Assembly: GCA_035493895.1 (NCBI GenBank)
Contig: DATJHM010000016.1
Location: forward strand, 1-47,735
DNA length: 47,735 nt
Origin: DATJHM01 sp035493895
GTDB taxonomy: Bacteria > Chloroflexota > Ktedonobacteria > Ktedonobacterales > Ktedonobacteraceae
Reading direction: 5' to 3'
The notes under the pieces were generated by a model. The model was given only the letters and a program-made list of their open reading frames with translations, searched no databases and was not told where the DNA came from. Shown in pieces: positions 16,500-24,627 of this stretch (its first letter is position 1; every line of letters starts with the position of its first letter). The position numbers and the translations under genes are program-made.

Positions 16500-17651
16500 T
16501 TAGCGATCAACCTCACCTAAGACAATATCAATACTGCCCATAATCGCAATTGCATCACTCATCTTGTGACCACGAAGGAGTTCAGGAAGAATTTGCAGAT
16601 TGACGAACGAGGGTCCACGCAACTTTGCACGCCAGGGATATTCGCTGCCATCGCTGATAAAGTAGACGCCCAGCTCACCCTTACTGCTCTCAATGGCAAA
16701 GTACGTCTCCCCACGAGGAGGACGCAGCGCAATCGGCGTACGTGTCCCGATAGGGCCACCCGGCATCTTATCAATCGCGACGCGGCAAAGGCGAATACTC
16801 TCACTGATCTCCTGCAAGCGAACGCAATAGCGAGCGTAGCAATCGCCTTCCTGGCGGATCTGAACATTCACCGGCACCTCGCGATAGGCCATGTAGGGGC
16901 GATTCACGCGGAGATCCCAGTTGATGCCACAGGCACGCAGGATAGGGCCAGTCATGCCATAGGCAATTGCCTGCTGAGGATCGATGTAGCCGACGCCCTG
17001 TGTGCGCGCCTCGAAAATCTCATTGCCAGTGATCAGCTCATTCAGCTCAACCATGTTCTTCTCAAGCTGATCCAGGAAAGCCTCGCACTCACTGAGCCAA
17101 TTTTTGGGAAAATCGTGAAGCACCCCACCGACGCGCATATAGTTCACATTAAAGCGGCTACCGCCCAGAGCTTCAAACAGGGAAAGAATACCCTCGCGAT
17201 CGCGGAAGGTCCAGAGAATAGGCGTAAAAGCGCCCAGGTCGACCAGATAGGTCCCGATAGCCACCAGATGGCTGGCAATACGCTGCATCTCATTGGTAAG
17301 CAGCCGAATATATTGAGCGCGGCGAGGGGGCTCAATGCCCATCGCCTGTTCAACCGCCCCGGCATAAGCCGTCTCATTAAGCATGGGCGAAAGGTAGTCG
17401 GCATTGTCCATGTAGCGGATACCCCCCATAATCGGGCGGTTCTCGAGAATCTTCTCAATGCCACGATGGAGATAGCCAATCACTGGCGTACAACCAGTAA
17501 TCGTCTCACCTTCCAGGGAAAGCACCAGGCGCAGCACACCATGCGTACTCGGGTGCTGCGGTCCCATGTTCAGCAACATCTCCTGCGACTGAATACCTCC
17601 AGTCGATTCCGTTGCATCGGAATGCATTTCCATTTCTTGGTTTGTAGCCAT
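16500..17651 (-). CDS. nuoD: NADH-quinone oxidoreductase subunit D (49-kDa-like)
   Basis: 383 residues starting with a short acidic leader and NMGPQHPSTHGVLRLVLSLEGE, the NuoD hallmark. Other conserved stretches are GYLHRGIEKI, TVFFDREGILSLFEA-like (TFRDREGILSLFE), ACGINWDLR, and the C-terminal MGSIDIVLGEVDR. With NuoB and NuoH it lines the quinone cavity. The start has AGAGGA 5 nt upstream. It is followed by nuoH after 96 bp and preceded by a small membrane-protein gene rather than nuoC directly. Confidence 0.97.
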   Translation of the reverse strand: MATNQEMEMHSDATESTGGIQSQEMLLNMGPQHPSTHGVLRLVLSLEGETITGCTPVIGYLHRGIEKILENRPIMGGIRYMDNADYLSPMLNETAYAGAVEQAMGIEPPRRAQYIRLLTNEMQRIASHLVAIGTYLVDLGAFTPILWTFRDREGILSLFEALGGSRFNVNYMRVGGVLHDFPKNWLSECEAFLDQLEKNMVELNELITGNEIFEARTQGVGYIDPQQAIAYGMTGPILRACGINWDLRVNRPYMAYREVPVNVQIRQEGDCYARYCVRLQEISESIRLCRVAIDKMPGGPIGTRTPIALRPPRGETYFAIESSKGELGVYFISDGSEYPWRAKLRGPSFVNLQILPELLRGHKMSDAIAIMGSIDIVLGEVDR

Positions 17652-17866
17652 AAGTTCCTCTTAGTATTTCAAATCCAGGTTCATTCATGTCAATGCAGGC
17701 CCATACAAAAAGCGCGTGAAGCGTCAGAGATGGCACAGAATGTACGTGCGTAATTGTTCATGCACTTCATAAAAACGTCCTACACTATTACCAATACCAT
17801 ACTGAAGCAAGACGCCAGACCTCCGCGCCGAGGATGGGCAGCAAAAGAAAGAAAGATGGCAATCGT

Positions 17867-18232
17867 CTAAGTGCGCCGCAGTAGCTTGCGTACACGAACG
17901 CTCAAGCTATATGACCAGATAAGCGCCATAAAAGCAGCGAAACAGCCGAACAGCACATGATTGGGGTCAGGATAGAGGAAGAAAAAGAAGATCATCATCC
18001 CCCAACAGCCAAGAGTCACCATGCCAGTCATCAACACACCGGATGAACTAAAAGCACCGAGCCGGGTAGCAGGGCTTTTGCGTACGCGTGTCGTATGTGA
18101 ACCTGCGAGCGCCACTTCATCGGCAGTATCAACAAGAAGTGGAGCAGTAGTGGCTTGAGCCGTACGCCCGGAACGAGAGCGCACCGAGCCTCCTCTACCA
18201 GTTCCTCGCTTTCGTGTTTTCGCCTTTGCCAT
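17867..18232 (-). CDS. Small basic 2-TM protein inside the nuo operon
   Basis: 121 residues. The first 60 are rich in Lys/Arg/Ser/Thr (KAKTRKRGTGRGGSVRSRSG), then two membrane helices (about 67-88 and 93-112) and a short basic tail (RVRKLLRR). No family is recognised. It sits between nuoC and nuoD on the same strand (70 bp after nuoC, 215 bp before nuoD), where such an insertion is unusual. It could be a lineage-specific assembly factor or accessory subunit of complex I; equally it may be unrelated. Confidence 0.7.
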   Translation of the reverse strand: MAKAKTRKRGTGRGGSVRSRSGRTAQATTAPLLVDTADEVALAGSHTTRVRKSPATRLGAFSSSGVLMTGMVTLGCWGMMIFFFFLYPDPNHVLFGCFAAFMALIWSYSLSVRVRKLLRRT

Positions 18233-18302
18233 AAGACCAATCCAATTCTGGCCGCCAAATTACATCGTTTGATTCAGCCATAGAAACTCAGGAAGAGGGA
18301 TC

Positions 18303-18989
18303 TTACTTTGTCTCCTCTTGATAGCCCTCAAAAGCATGACCAAAGGTAGGAGTACCAGGATGCAGGCGCTCCTCCTGGCCCTGACCAAGCTTCTTCTGCA
18401 CGACGCGCTCAACATTCTGCTGCTGGAACTGACCGGCAACAGCCATATTAGGATCGACCTGAGTCGTAGCAGGAGGCTTCACAGTCATAGGCACCTGATG
18501 GAAGCTTTTGAGCAAAGGATAGCCTTCAAAATCGTCATCAAGCAACATGCGGCGTAGATCGGGATGACCGGCGAAACGAATACCATACATATCATAGGTC
18601 TCGCGCTCCAACCAGTTCGCTGTTGGCCAGACAGAGACTACACTATCAACTTCAGGGTTTTCATTCGCAATGCGAACCTTCAGTTGTAGGAGCTGGCCGC
18701 GTGTCGTAGAGCGGAGATGATAGACCGTTTCCAGATGATCAAGCATATCGACGCCAGAGATACAAGAGAGCAGATCAAAACTGAGCTGATCGCGCAGAAA
18801 GCGGCAGACCGCAACCAGATTTTCGGCTGCGACCTCAAGACCAAGATAATCCCCCTTTTGTGTCCGGGGTTGGATGTCCTTGCCAGTAATCTGAGCGATG
18901 GGAGCCAGATCGCGAGCGAGCGCAGCATTCTGATCACGATAGCCAGTTGTTGCGCTGGGCAAGCTCGTAGAACGAGGTACTAGATCCAT
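18303..18989 (-). CDS. nuoC: NADH-quinone oxidoreductase subunit C (30-kDa-like)
   Basis: 228 residues. The hallmark NuoC core is present: LLSCISGVDMLDHLETVYHLRSTTRGQLLQLKV, VVSVWPTANWLERETYDMYGIRFAGHPDLRRMLLDDDFEGYPLLKSF. It belongs to the hydrophilic arm. A C-terminal tail of about 50 residues (from PPATTQVDPN) is extra. The start has GGGAG 7 nt upstream and overlaps the end of nuoA by 10 bp, which leaves no room for nuoB in its normal place. Confidence 0.95.
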   Translation of the reverse strand: MDLVPRSTSLPSATTGYRDQNAALARDLAPIAQITGKDIQPRTQKGDYLGLEVAAENLVAVCRFLRDQLSFDLLSCISGVDMLDHLETVYHLRSTTRGQLLQLKVRIANENPEVDSVVSVWPTANWLERETYDMYGIRFAGHPDLRRMLLDDDFEGYPLLKSFHQVPMTVKPPATTQVDPNMAVAGQFQQQNVERVVQKKLGQGQEERLHPGTPTFGHAFEGYQEETK

Positions 18990-19348
18990 CGTGTCACTCC
19001 CTTCTTCCAGGCATAGACAAGGCCAAGTGCCAGAACAACAATAAAGAAGAGAATTTCAAAGAAACCAAAGAAACTTAACTGTTTAAAGATAACGGCCCAT
19101 GAAATGATAAAAACAATATCAACATCGAAAGCCACGAAGAGCAGTGCAAAAATATAGAAACCCAGAGGATACTGTACCCAGGCCGAGCCAATGGGGGTCT
19201 CACCGGATTCATATGTTTGCAATTTTTCTTTCGTGCTCTTATGAGGGGCAAGTAAGTTAGCAAGCACGGTTGCAACAATAACGAATACAAACCCTGCCAC
19301 CAACAAGATACCTGCGAACAAGTACCCGATATTAGCTGGTGTAGACAA
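18980..19348 (-). CDS. nuoA: NADH-quinone oxidoreductase subunit A
   Basis: I choose TTG at 19348 (MSTPANIGYLFAG), with GGGAGG about 8 nt upstream, over an ATG at 19408. The longer form would place a 12-bp perfect hairpin inside the coding sequence. About 122 residues and three membrane helices are present. The conserved NuoA motif YESGETPIGSAWVQYPLGFYIFALLFVAFDVDIVFIISWA is complete. It is the first gene of the operon. Confidence 0.93.
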   Translation of the reverse strand: MSTPANIGYLFAGILLVAGFVFVIVATVLANLLAPHKSTKEKLQTYESGETPIGSAWVQYPLGFYIFALLFVAFDVDIVFIISWAVIFKQLSFFGFFEILFFIVVLALGLVYAWKKGVTRWI

Positions 19349-19368
19349 GAGCTTTTCCTCCCAACAAA

Positions 19369-19395
19369 TAGCCTTTGTTACCCTAACAAAGGCTA
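19369..19395. promoter_or_regulatory. Perfect 12-bp hairpin in nuoA leader
   Basis: TAGCCTTTGTTA and TAACAAAGGCTA flank CCC. The hairpin ends about 6 bp before the nuoA ribosome site. It could control translation initiation or be a protein-binding dyad for the whole operon. Confidence 0.6.
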
Positions 19396-19440
19396 GAAGA
19401 TGCTGCATTGATTATAGCACAGGGGGGAAGGTGCGACAAT

Positions 19441-19459
19441 TTGCTGATGGTATCAGCAA
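19441..19459. promoter_or_regulatory. Dyad TTGCTGAT-N3-ATCAGCAA upstream of nuoA
   Basis: A perfect 8-bp inverted repeat with a 3-bp spacer lies 93-111 bp upstream of the chosen nuoA start and downstream of the phosphatase gene. Its size and symmetry fit an operator for a dimeric HTH regulator. Confidence 0.5.
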
Positions 19460-19471
19460 TCAGGAGTCCCA

Positions 19472-19516
19472 CCAGGATAGGAAAGGGCCTGCAAAGCCCA
19501 TGCAGCCCTATCCTGG
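19472..19516 (-). terminator. Possible terminator after the PP2C gene
   Basis: CCAGGATAGG and CCTATCCTGG are 10-bp arms, with an inner GGGCctgcaaaGCCC hairpin. It starts 12 bp after the phosphatase stop. There is no T-run, so it may instead be an mRNA 3' stabilising structure. Confidence 0.4.
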
Positions 19517-19527
19517 CAAGATTACAG

Positions 19528-22158
19528 CTATAGTTGCGGCAGTTGCACAGTATCAGGCTTGGCAATAAGCCGGAAATCAGGACTGAGGCCATGCTGAGCG
19601 GACTCAATCATCGAAATCACAATCACACTGACATTATCTTCGCCGCCACCTTCCAGGGCCGCATTGATAAGTGCAGAGGCAGTCTGATTAGGATCAGGCA
19701 TAGGACTTTTTATTACATCCTCGATTTTTGGATCGCGAACCATATCCCAGAGGCCATCCGAACAGAGCAACATTTTATCGCCCGGCTGAAGCGCGACCTG
19801 GAACGCATCCACTTCAACATTCGCCTTTTCACCTAAACTGCGATAGATCTGGTTGCGCTTCGGGTGCGTATAGATATCATCAGGTTTAATGATACCGGCT
19901 TCGACCAGACTGGCGACCACAGAATGGTCATTCGTCACCTTGCGCAGCCCCTCGCTCGGGCGGTAGAGATAGGTACGGCTATCACCGACATTGCAGACAT
20001 AGGCAGTAGAGTCAACAACCAGCGTTGCCGTAATCGTCGTACCCATATCAGCCCGTAGCTCCATATTATGGGAATGCACGGCCAGATTTGCCTGCTGCAC
20101 CCCCTCTTGTAAGAGAGCCTGCAAATTTTCGGAAGAGGCATCGGCGCTATGCAACAGGCGTGGCAGCATATAATCGATCAGATTTTGAATAGCACGTCGG
20201 CTGGCATCCTGTCCCATCGCGTGGCCGCCCATACCATCGGCAACCACAAAAAGGCCAAAGGGAGTTTGCACAGTGCCAGTATCGCGAGGGCCTTGAGCGG
20301 CAAAAAGACTATCCTCATTGGGTTTAAACTTGCGTTTAATGCCGGGATCAGAATGCGTCCCTACGGCAAATCCCAGACGGCGGCCTTGCATCTGCACCAG
20401 AGGAGTGGTTGGTTCAACGGCCTCATAAGCGCCATTGGGCACGCCTTCAGGTGGATGCATCTCGAGCGTTGGATGCTCCGTCACCGAAGCAGGACGCACA
20501 GCAGCCAGTTGAGAGGTTTGCGTTGGCTGAGACTGTACATTCGGAGGGAAAGGAGCGCCAGCCGGAGCTGAAGGAAGCACAATAGGATGTGGCGCTGTAT
20601 CCCGTAATTTGATGCGCAAATGGAAACCGGATTCGGTCGGAGAGAGCATCAAACTACAATTCGAGCAATAATTTGCCTCAGCCGGGACCGGCTCTTTACA
20701 GCGGGGGCAGCGTAAATCAATCCTGGATGGTGATTGAGGAGTGCGAGCCAGAGCCGGATTTGGCAAAACAGGGCTCTGCTGGATCGGAATCGTCGGCTGT
20801 CCCAACCAGTCCGGAGATTGGGCTCCCTGCTGAGGCTGGGCAGAATGAGAGTTTGCCTCCATAGCAGCAATCCGTTGAGCCTCGATGGTCGCTTTGCGTT
20901 CAGCAGCAGCATATTCTTGACGACGGCGAGCGGCAGTAACCAGCAAAGAGATTACAGCAAACAAGACCAGAAGAGCCAGAATGCCAGCAACAAGCAAAAG
21001 CCACAAAGGAAAAGAGACTGGCCCAAAGGAAACCAGATTCAATAAAAATCCTGGCAATGCAACGGGAGACGTACTTGTCTCAGGTGTAGCAACAGGAGTA
21101 CTCACAGGAGTTTTCCCACCATTCCCATTAGTATTACTTCCAGGCGAATTCGCACGTGATGCAAAATCGCTTGCCGCGAGAAACTGCGGATTGGCGGCAG
21201 CAGCCTTTTGAAAAGCACTTTTTGCCGCAGACAGATTAATTGGAGCCTCATAATATTTTATCACGCCGAGAGACCAATTTTGTTGTACCGTTGTTTTAGG
21301 GTGAGTAGAAACATGCTCTTGTTGCAAAAACGTCGTAATGCCCTGACTGGTGACATCCTCGCCGTTCGCAAGATGGACGCCGAGCAATTGGCCCTGTCCA
21401 CTCACCAGAGGAGCGCCTGACTCGCCATGAACATCGTCATTGTTAAGAGCGGTCTGCGTAGGAGTCAAGAAGAGAGGCACCTGATTGATCAACTGCACGG
21501 ATTGTTCCGTATTGGAAGATTGCGTCAGCAGCATCATTGCGCCCGCCTTATTCGTGAGCGCCAGCCTGAAAGCATTGGTCATATTGGTATCTGGAGAAGG
21601 CGTCACGAACGGAAGCTGAAGAGCGGAATGAAAAGAAACCAGCGCCGGACCATTCTCGCAAGCCTTCGTATCACTACAGGTCACGGTAAAGGCGCTCTTC
21701 TCGAGCAGAGGCGTACTGACCACCTTCGTACCATTATAGAGACCATTGAAAAAGATTTGCAGACCCTCGATAGGTGCATTCTTGTGCGTACCAGACACAC
21801 ACGACGCGCTATTATTGGTATTGACGAGATTGCCATCCGTCAGAATAGTCGTATTCATCTGAGGATCAGGGGCGCTCCAATTATCGACCAGAACACCCAG
21901 CCCGGTGCACCAGAGCAGACTCTGCGGCTGGCTATCAGTATCATTGTAACTCACCAGTAAGCGAACCAGAGAGACGCCAGCGAGCGCCAGATCCTCGGGA
22001 GGATCAGCGGAGAGCCGTGGAGCAGCAAGGGTAGTAGCAGAGAGGGGTAGCAAAAACAGCTGTACAGTAAGCAGGAGACAGACAGAGAAAGGGAGTGTGC
22101 GAAAGAGTATACTCCACAGTCTTCTCTCCTTAAAAATTTTACGATGCGTACTCATCAT
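19528..22158 (-). CDS. Membrane PP2C Ser/Thr phosphatase fused to protease-like domain and zinc ribbon
   Basis: 876 residues. A signal/anchor segment (about 20-46) precedes an exported domain (50-330). This resembles a trypsin-fold protease (VHGESGAPLVSGQGQLLGVHLANG, with Ser near 247), but the His and Asp positions look degenerate, so it may be a pseudo-protease sensor. A Pro/Thr-rich stretch leads to a membrane helix (about 385-410). In the cytoplasm lie a zinc ribbon (CPRCKEPVPAEANYCSNC, about 478-500) and a full PP2C domain (about 600-855). The PP2C motifs are KPNEDSLF, VADGMGGHAMG, VGDSRTYLYR, NDHSVV, LLCSDGLWDMV and GGGEDNVSVIV. It probably reverses the action of the Ser/Thr kinase encoded 46 bp upstream. 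Confidence 0.93.
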   Translation of the reverse strand: MMSTHRKIFKERRLWSILFRTLPFSVCLLLTVQLFLLPLSATTLAAPRLSADPPEDLALAGVSLVRLLVSYNDTDSQPQSLLWCTGLGVLVDNWSAPDPQMNTTILTDGNLVNTNNSASCVSGTHKNAPIEGLQIFFNGLYNGTKVVSTPLLEKSAFTVTCSDTKACENGPALVSFHSALQLPFVTPSPDTNMTNAFRLALTNKAGAMMLLTQSSNTEQSVQLINQVPLFLTPTQTALNNDDVHGESGAPLVSGQGQLLGVHLANGEDVTSQGITTFLQQEHVSTHPKTTVQQNWSLGVIKYYEAPINLSAAKSAFQKAAAANPQFLAASDFASRANSPGSNTNGNGGKTPVSTPVATPETSTSPVALPGFLLNLVSFGPVSFPLWLLLVAGILALLVLFAVISLLVTAARRRQEYAAAERKATIEAQRIAAMEANSHSAQPQQGAQSPDWLGQPTIPIQQSPVLPNPALARTPQSPSRIDLRCPRCKEPVPAEANYCSNCSLMLSPTESGFHLRIKLRDTAPHPIVLPSAPAGAPFPPNVQSQPTQTSQLAAVRPASVTEHPTLEMHPPEGVPNGAYEAVEPTTPLVQMQGRRLGFAVGTHSDPGIKRKFKPNEDSLFAAQGPRDTGTVQTPFGLFVVADGMGGHAMGQDASRRAIQNLIDYMLPRLLHSADASSENLQALLQEGVQQANLAVHSHNMELRADMGTTITATLVVDSTAYVCNVGDSRTYLYRPSEGLRKVTNDHSVVASLVEAGIIKPDDIYTHPKRNQIYRSLGEKANVEVDAFQVALQPGDKMLLCSDGLWDMVRDPKIEDVIKSPMPDPNQTASALINAALEGGGEDNVSVIVISMIESAQHGLSPDFRLIAKPDTVQLPQL

Positions 22159-22204
22159 GACCTTCCCTTCTTAATCCAGTGAAACGACACCAGAGGCACC
22201 AGCA

Positions 22205-24034
22205 TTATTTTCTGAGAAGAGTCCGTAAACGCTGGTGCATCTGCTGCACAGCCGGATTCGCATTCAGGGGTCCTACCACATAACTACATTCACGGAAAGC
22301 TTCTTCGAGCTTATTTTCATATTCATACACCTGACTAAGAAGGAAACGCGTCATATGATCGCCAGGGTTGATAATCAACACGCGCACAAAAGCATGTTCA
22401 GCAACGGGCCATTGATTCAAACGCATTGCAAGTTGACCAAGCGAATAGAACAGAGCCGGTTGGGGTGGTTGTTCTGGAAGGAGGCGCGCAGCCTCCTGAT
22501 AGGCACGAAGGGCAAGTTCTAGTTGATTTGTTCGCTCATAGCAAATAGCCAGGCGTTGATGCGTTTCATAATCCCTGGCATTCAGATTCGTAGATTTGAC
22601 ATACGCAGGAATACCGTTCAAAGGTTGCTGTAGAATGTAAAGATAGACATCACCAACCAGTTTATGCGTCTCAGCGTCATCCGGGTTCAACTCAAGAGAC
22701 CTGTTGTAAGCACGTACCGCGACATCTGGTTGAGGGGGCACACGCAGCGCATAGATCTGACCAAAGAGTTTATGGACCAGCGCATTGCCCGGCTCAGCCA
22801 TATAGGCTTTTTGCACATCAGTATAGGCATTCTCTACCAGGTGGGCAGTAATGTTTCGCTGTGCATTCAAGATATGCAAACCGGCAGGGCCAGTAGTACC
22901 AAAGGTCTGAGGAGATGAAATCTCGGAGCCAGAGACCGGGACGCTATTGGGTGTCAGATGTTGAGGACCTGAAGGACGTTGACCGGCGACCAGAGGCGAA
23001 CCAACCGGGGCGACCGGAGGAACCACCGTCACAGGCGGAAGATTGAGAAGGGCGCGCTCCATCTCCTGAGCACCTGGCCAGCGGCGATCGATGATGGGCT
23101 CAAGAGCACGCATCACCACCTGCTCAAAAGCTGGCGAGAGATCTGGACGCAACGTACGCAAAGGGGGAAAGGAGAAGATACTGGGCTTATTGCTAGCGGC
23201 ATCGTGATGAGTAAGCACACGATGCAACGTTGCCCCCAATGCATAGAGATCGCTGCGAGGTTCAGGCATGCCATGTAATTGCTCAGGAGGTGCATAGCCA
23301 ATGGTCAAAATAATCGTAGATTGGCGTTGCGACTGAAAAGTACGCGCAATACCAAAGTCGATCAGTTTTATCTCGTCGCGATCCGTTACCATAATATTTG
23401 CAGGCTTCAGATCACGGAAGATAATTGGCGGAGTCTGACGGTGCAGATAGGTCAACACACTACAAACCTGCTGAGCCCAGCTCCGTGCGCGGACCTCAGG
23501 GATACCATGGGCACCATTTACGCCAACGACATTCCCTTCCTTCTCCAACAATTGAGCCAGGGTCCAGCCTTCAATAAAATCCATCACCAGATAGTGTCTG
23601 CCCTGTTCCACAAAAAAGTCGCGCACACGCGGAATGCAGGGATGGTTCAGATCGAGAAGCAAGGTTGCCTCACGAGAGAACCATTCCACTGCCTGAGCGC
23701 GTTCGGATTCTTGCTGGAATTCATCCAACATTTCTTTTACTGCGCAGGGACGATTAAAACGGGTATCAATGGCTCGATAGACTGCCCCCATGCCGCCAGA
23801 GGCTATTATGCGTTCGATTTTATAGCGTGCGGAAGAGAGTTCCGTGCCGGGAGCGAGACGCCTCTGCTTGCTACGTCCACTGTCAGCAGCGAATGCAGGA
23901 GTTGCAGATGCCCCAGAAGCGTCAGCAGGAGGCTGAGAAGAACTCATAGGATACTCAGGCCCGGAGCCACCTGTTCCGCTCTGGGATGCTAGAGGCGAAG
24001 CATTATTTGGATCAAATGAATAAAAATTTGCCAT
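22205..24034 (-). CDS. Soluble Ser/Thr protein kinase with C-terminal TPRs
   Basis: 609 residues. The kinase domain (about 68-330) has IIASGGMGAVYRAID, the lysine in CAVKEM, FRDLKPANIM near 202 (Phe replaces the usual His of HRD, a variant I recall from related kinases), LIDFGIAR and TIGYAPPEQLHG. A Pro-rich linker is followed by TPRs from about 385 to the end (AYNRSLELNPDDAETHKLVGDVY, AYQEAARLLPEQPPQPALFYSLGQL). No membrane helix is seen. The N-terminal 65 residues are low-complexity Ser/Gly/Ala. It is followed after 46 bp by the PP2C gene; the pair probably sets the phosphorylation state of shared targets. Confidence 0.94.
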   Translation of the reverse strand: MANFYSFDPNNASPLASQSGTGGSGPEYPMSSSQPPADASGASATPAFAADSGRSKQRRLAPGTELSSARYKIERIIASGGMGAVYRAIDTRFNRPCAVKEMLDEFQQESERAQAVEWFSREATLLLDLNHPCIPRVRDFFVEQGRHYLVMDFIEGWTLAQLLEKEGNVVGVNGAHGIPEVRARSWAQQVCSVLTYLHRQTPPIIFRDLKPANIMVTDRDEIKLIDFGIARTFQSQRQSTIILTIGYAPPEQLHGMPEPRSDLYALGATLHRVLTHHDAASNKPSIFSFPPLRTLRPDLSPAFEQVVMRALEPIIDRRWPGAQEMERALLNLPPVTVVPPVAPVGSPLVAGQRPSGPQHLTPNSVPVSGSEISSPQTFGTTGPAGLHILNAQRNITAHLVENAYTDVQKAYMAEPGNALVHKLFGQIYALRVPPQPDVAVRAYNRSLELNPDDAETHKLVGDVYLYILQQPLNGIPAYVKSTNLNARDYETHQRLAICYERTNQLELALRAYQEAARLLPEQPPQPALFYSLGQLAMRLNQWPVAEHAFVRVLIINPGDHMTRFLLSQVYEYENKLEEAFRECSYVVGPLNANPAVQQMHQRLRTLLRK

Positions 24035-24414
24035 ATTTTTTATTACACCGCGCTATAGAATAGAACTCCGTTGTTACTCTATTTTATTGACACTGCATCC
24101 GTCAGCAAATGGAGTTCGCCTTAATAAACAATCTTGAGCACAAAACGATACCTTACTTTGGGGCATTATAACATATCTTGTTATGTGTAAGCAGTAGTAG
24201 ACTTCACAAATATAATGCTAAGTAAGGAACATTGCGCATACTAAACCACACTGATCTGGAATATTTGAGATCATATGATCGGTGTCGGATACTGGTATTT
24301 AACAGCTAGTATATGCTAGCTGAGGTCAGTTGTATAGAGAAGAGAGCAAAGGGGTAGCCCATTTAGCGAAATTGTATGGATCATCCCGAAACCGCAAGAC
24401 AAAAAATAACAAAG
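24035..24414. other. AT-rich spacer upstream of the kinase gene
   Basis: No gene seen. A dyad CAGCTAG-N6-CTAGCTG is at 24303-24322. The promoter of the kinase-phosphatase pair should lie within the first 150 bases, but I found no convincing -35/-10 pair. Confidence 0.4.
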
Positions 24415-24600
24415 CCGGTGGGGGACGTGGATCGGCATAAAGCCCGATCCCTACCTCTGCCTTTCTTCGAGGGGAGGGAATCACATGTCCCCCGTGCCTC
24501 ACGAGATCCGGTTCCGCTCAACAGAACAGGTAGGGGCCGCGGTTTATCCCTGCCCGCGAGCCCCACCGGCCCTCTCGGACCTTAGGTTGATGCGTATTGG
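24415..24600. repeat. Intergenic repeat family, copy A
   Basis: The outer arms CCGGTGGGG (24415) and CCCCACCGG (24561-24569) are inverted. Inside are GGCATAAAGCCCGATCCCTA (24434-24453) and, inverted and diverged, AGGTAGGGGCCGCGGTTTAT. The module CTTAGGTTGATGCGTATTG (24581-24599) ends the copy. The same modules occur at 43804-44347 and 46238-46480. It is non-coding and has no transposase. Confidence 0.75.
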
Positions 24601-24627
24601 GTCCGGACAAGCAGCGCCTCTACAGGA

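Noticed and set aside
16566..17753. Plus-strand frame of 395 codons opposite nuoD
   Set aside because: nuoD on the minus strand is a clear family member with its own ribosome site; the antisense frame is low in recognisable protein character.
18990..19060. Search for nuoB between nuoA and nuoC
   Set aside because: The two genes overlap by 10 bp; no CxxE..C iron-sulfur motif frame exists in or beside the operon.
19349..19408. Longer NuoA N-terminus starting at 19408
   Set aside because: It would include a perfect 12-bp hairpin and the ribosome site of the TTG start, and it adds residues absent from NuoA proteins.
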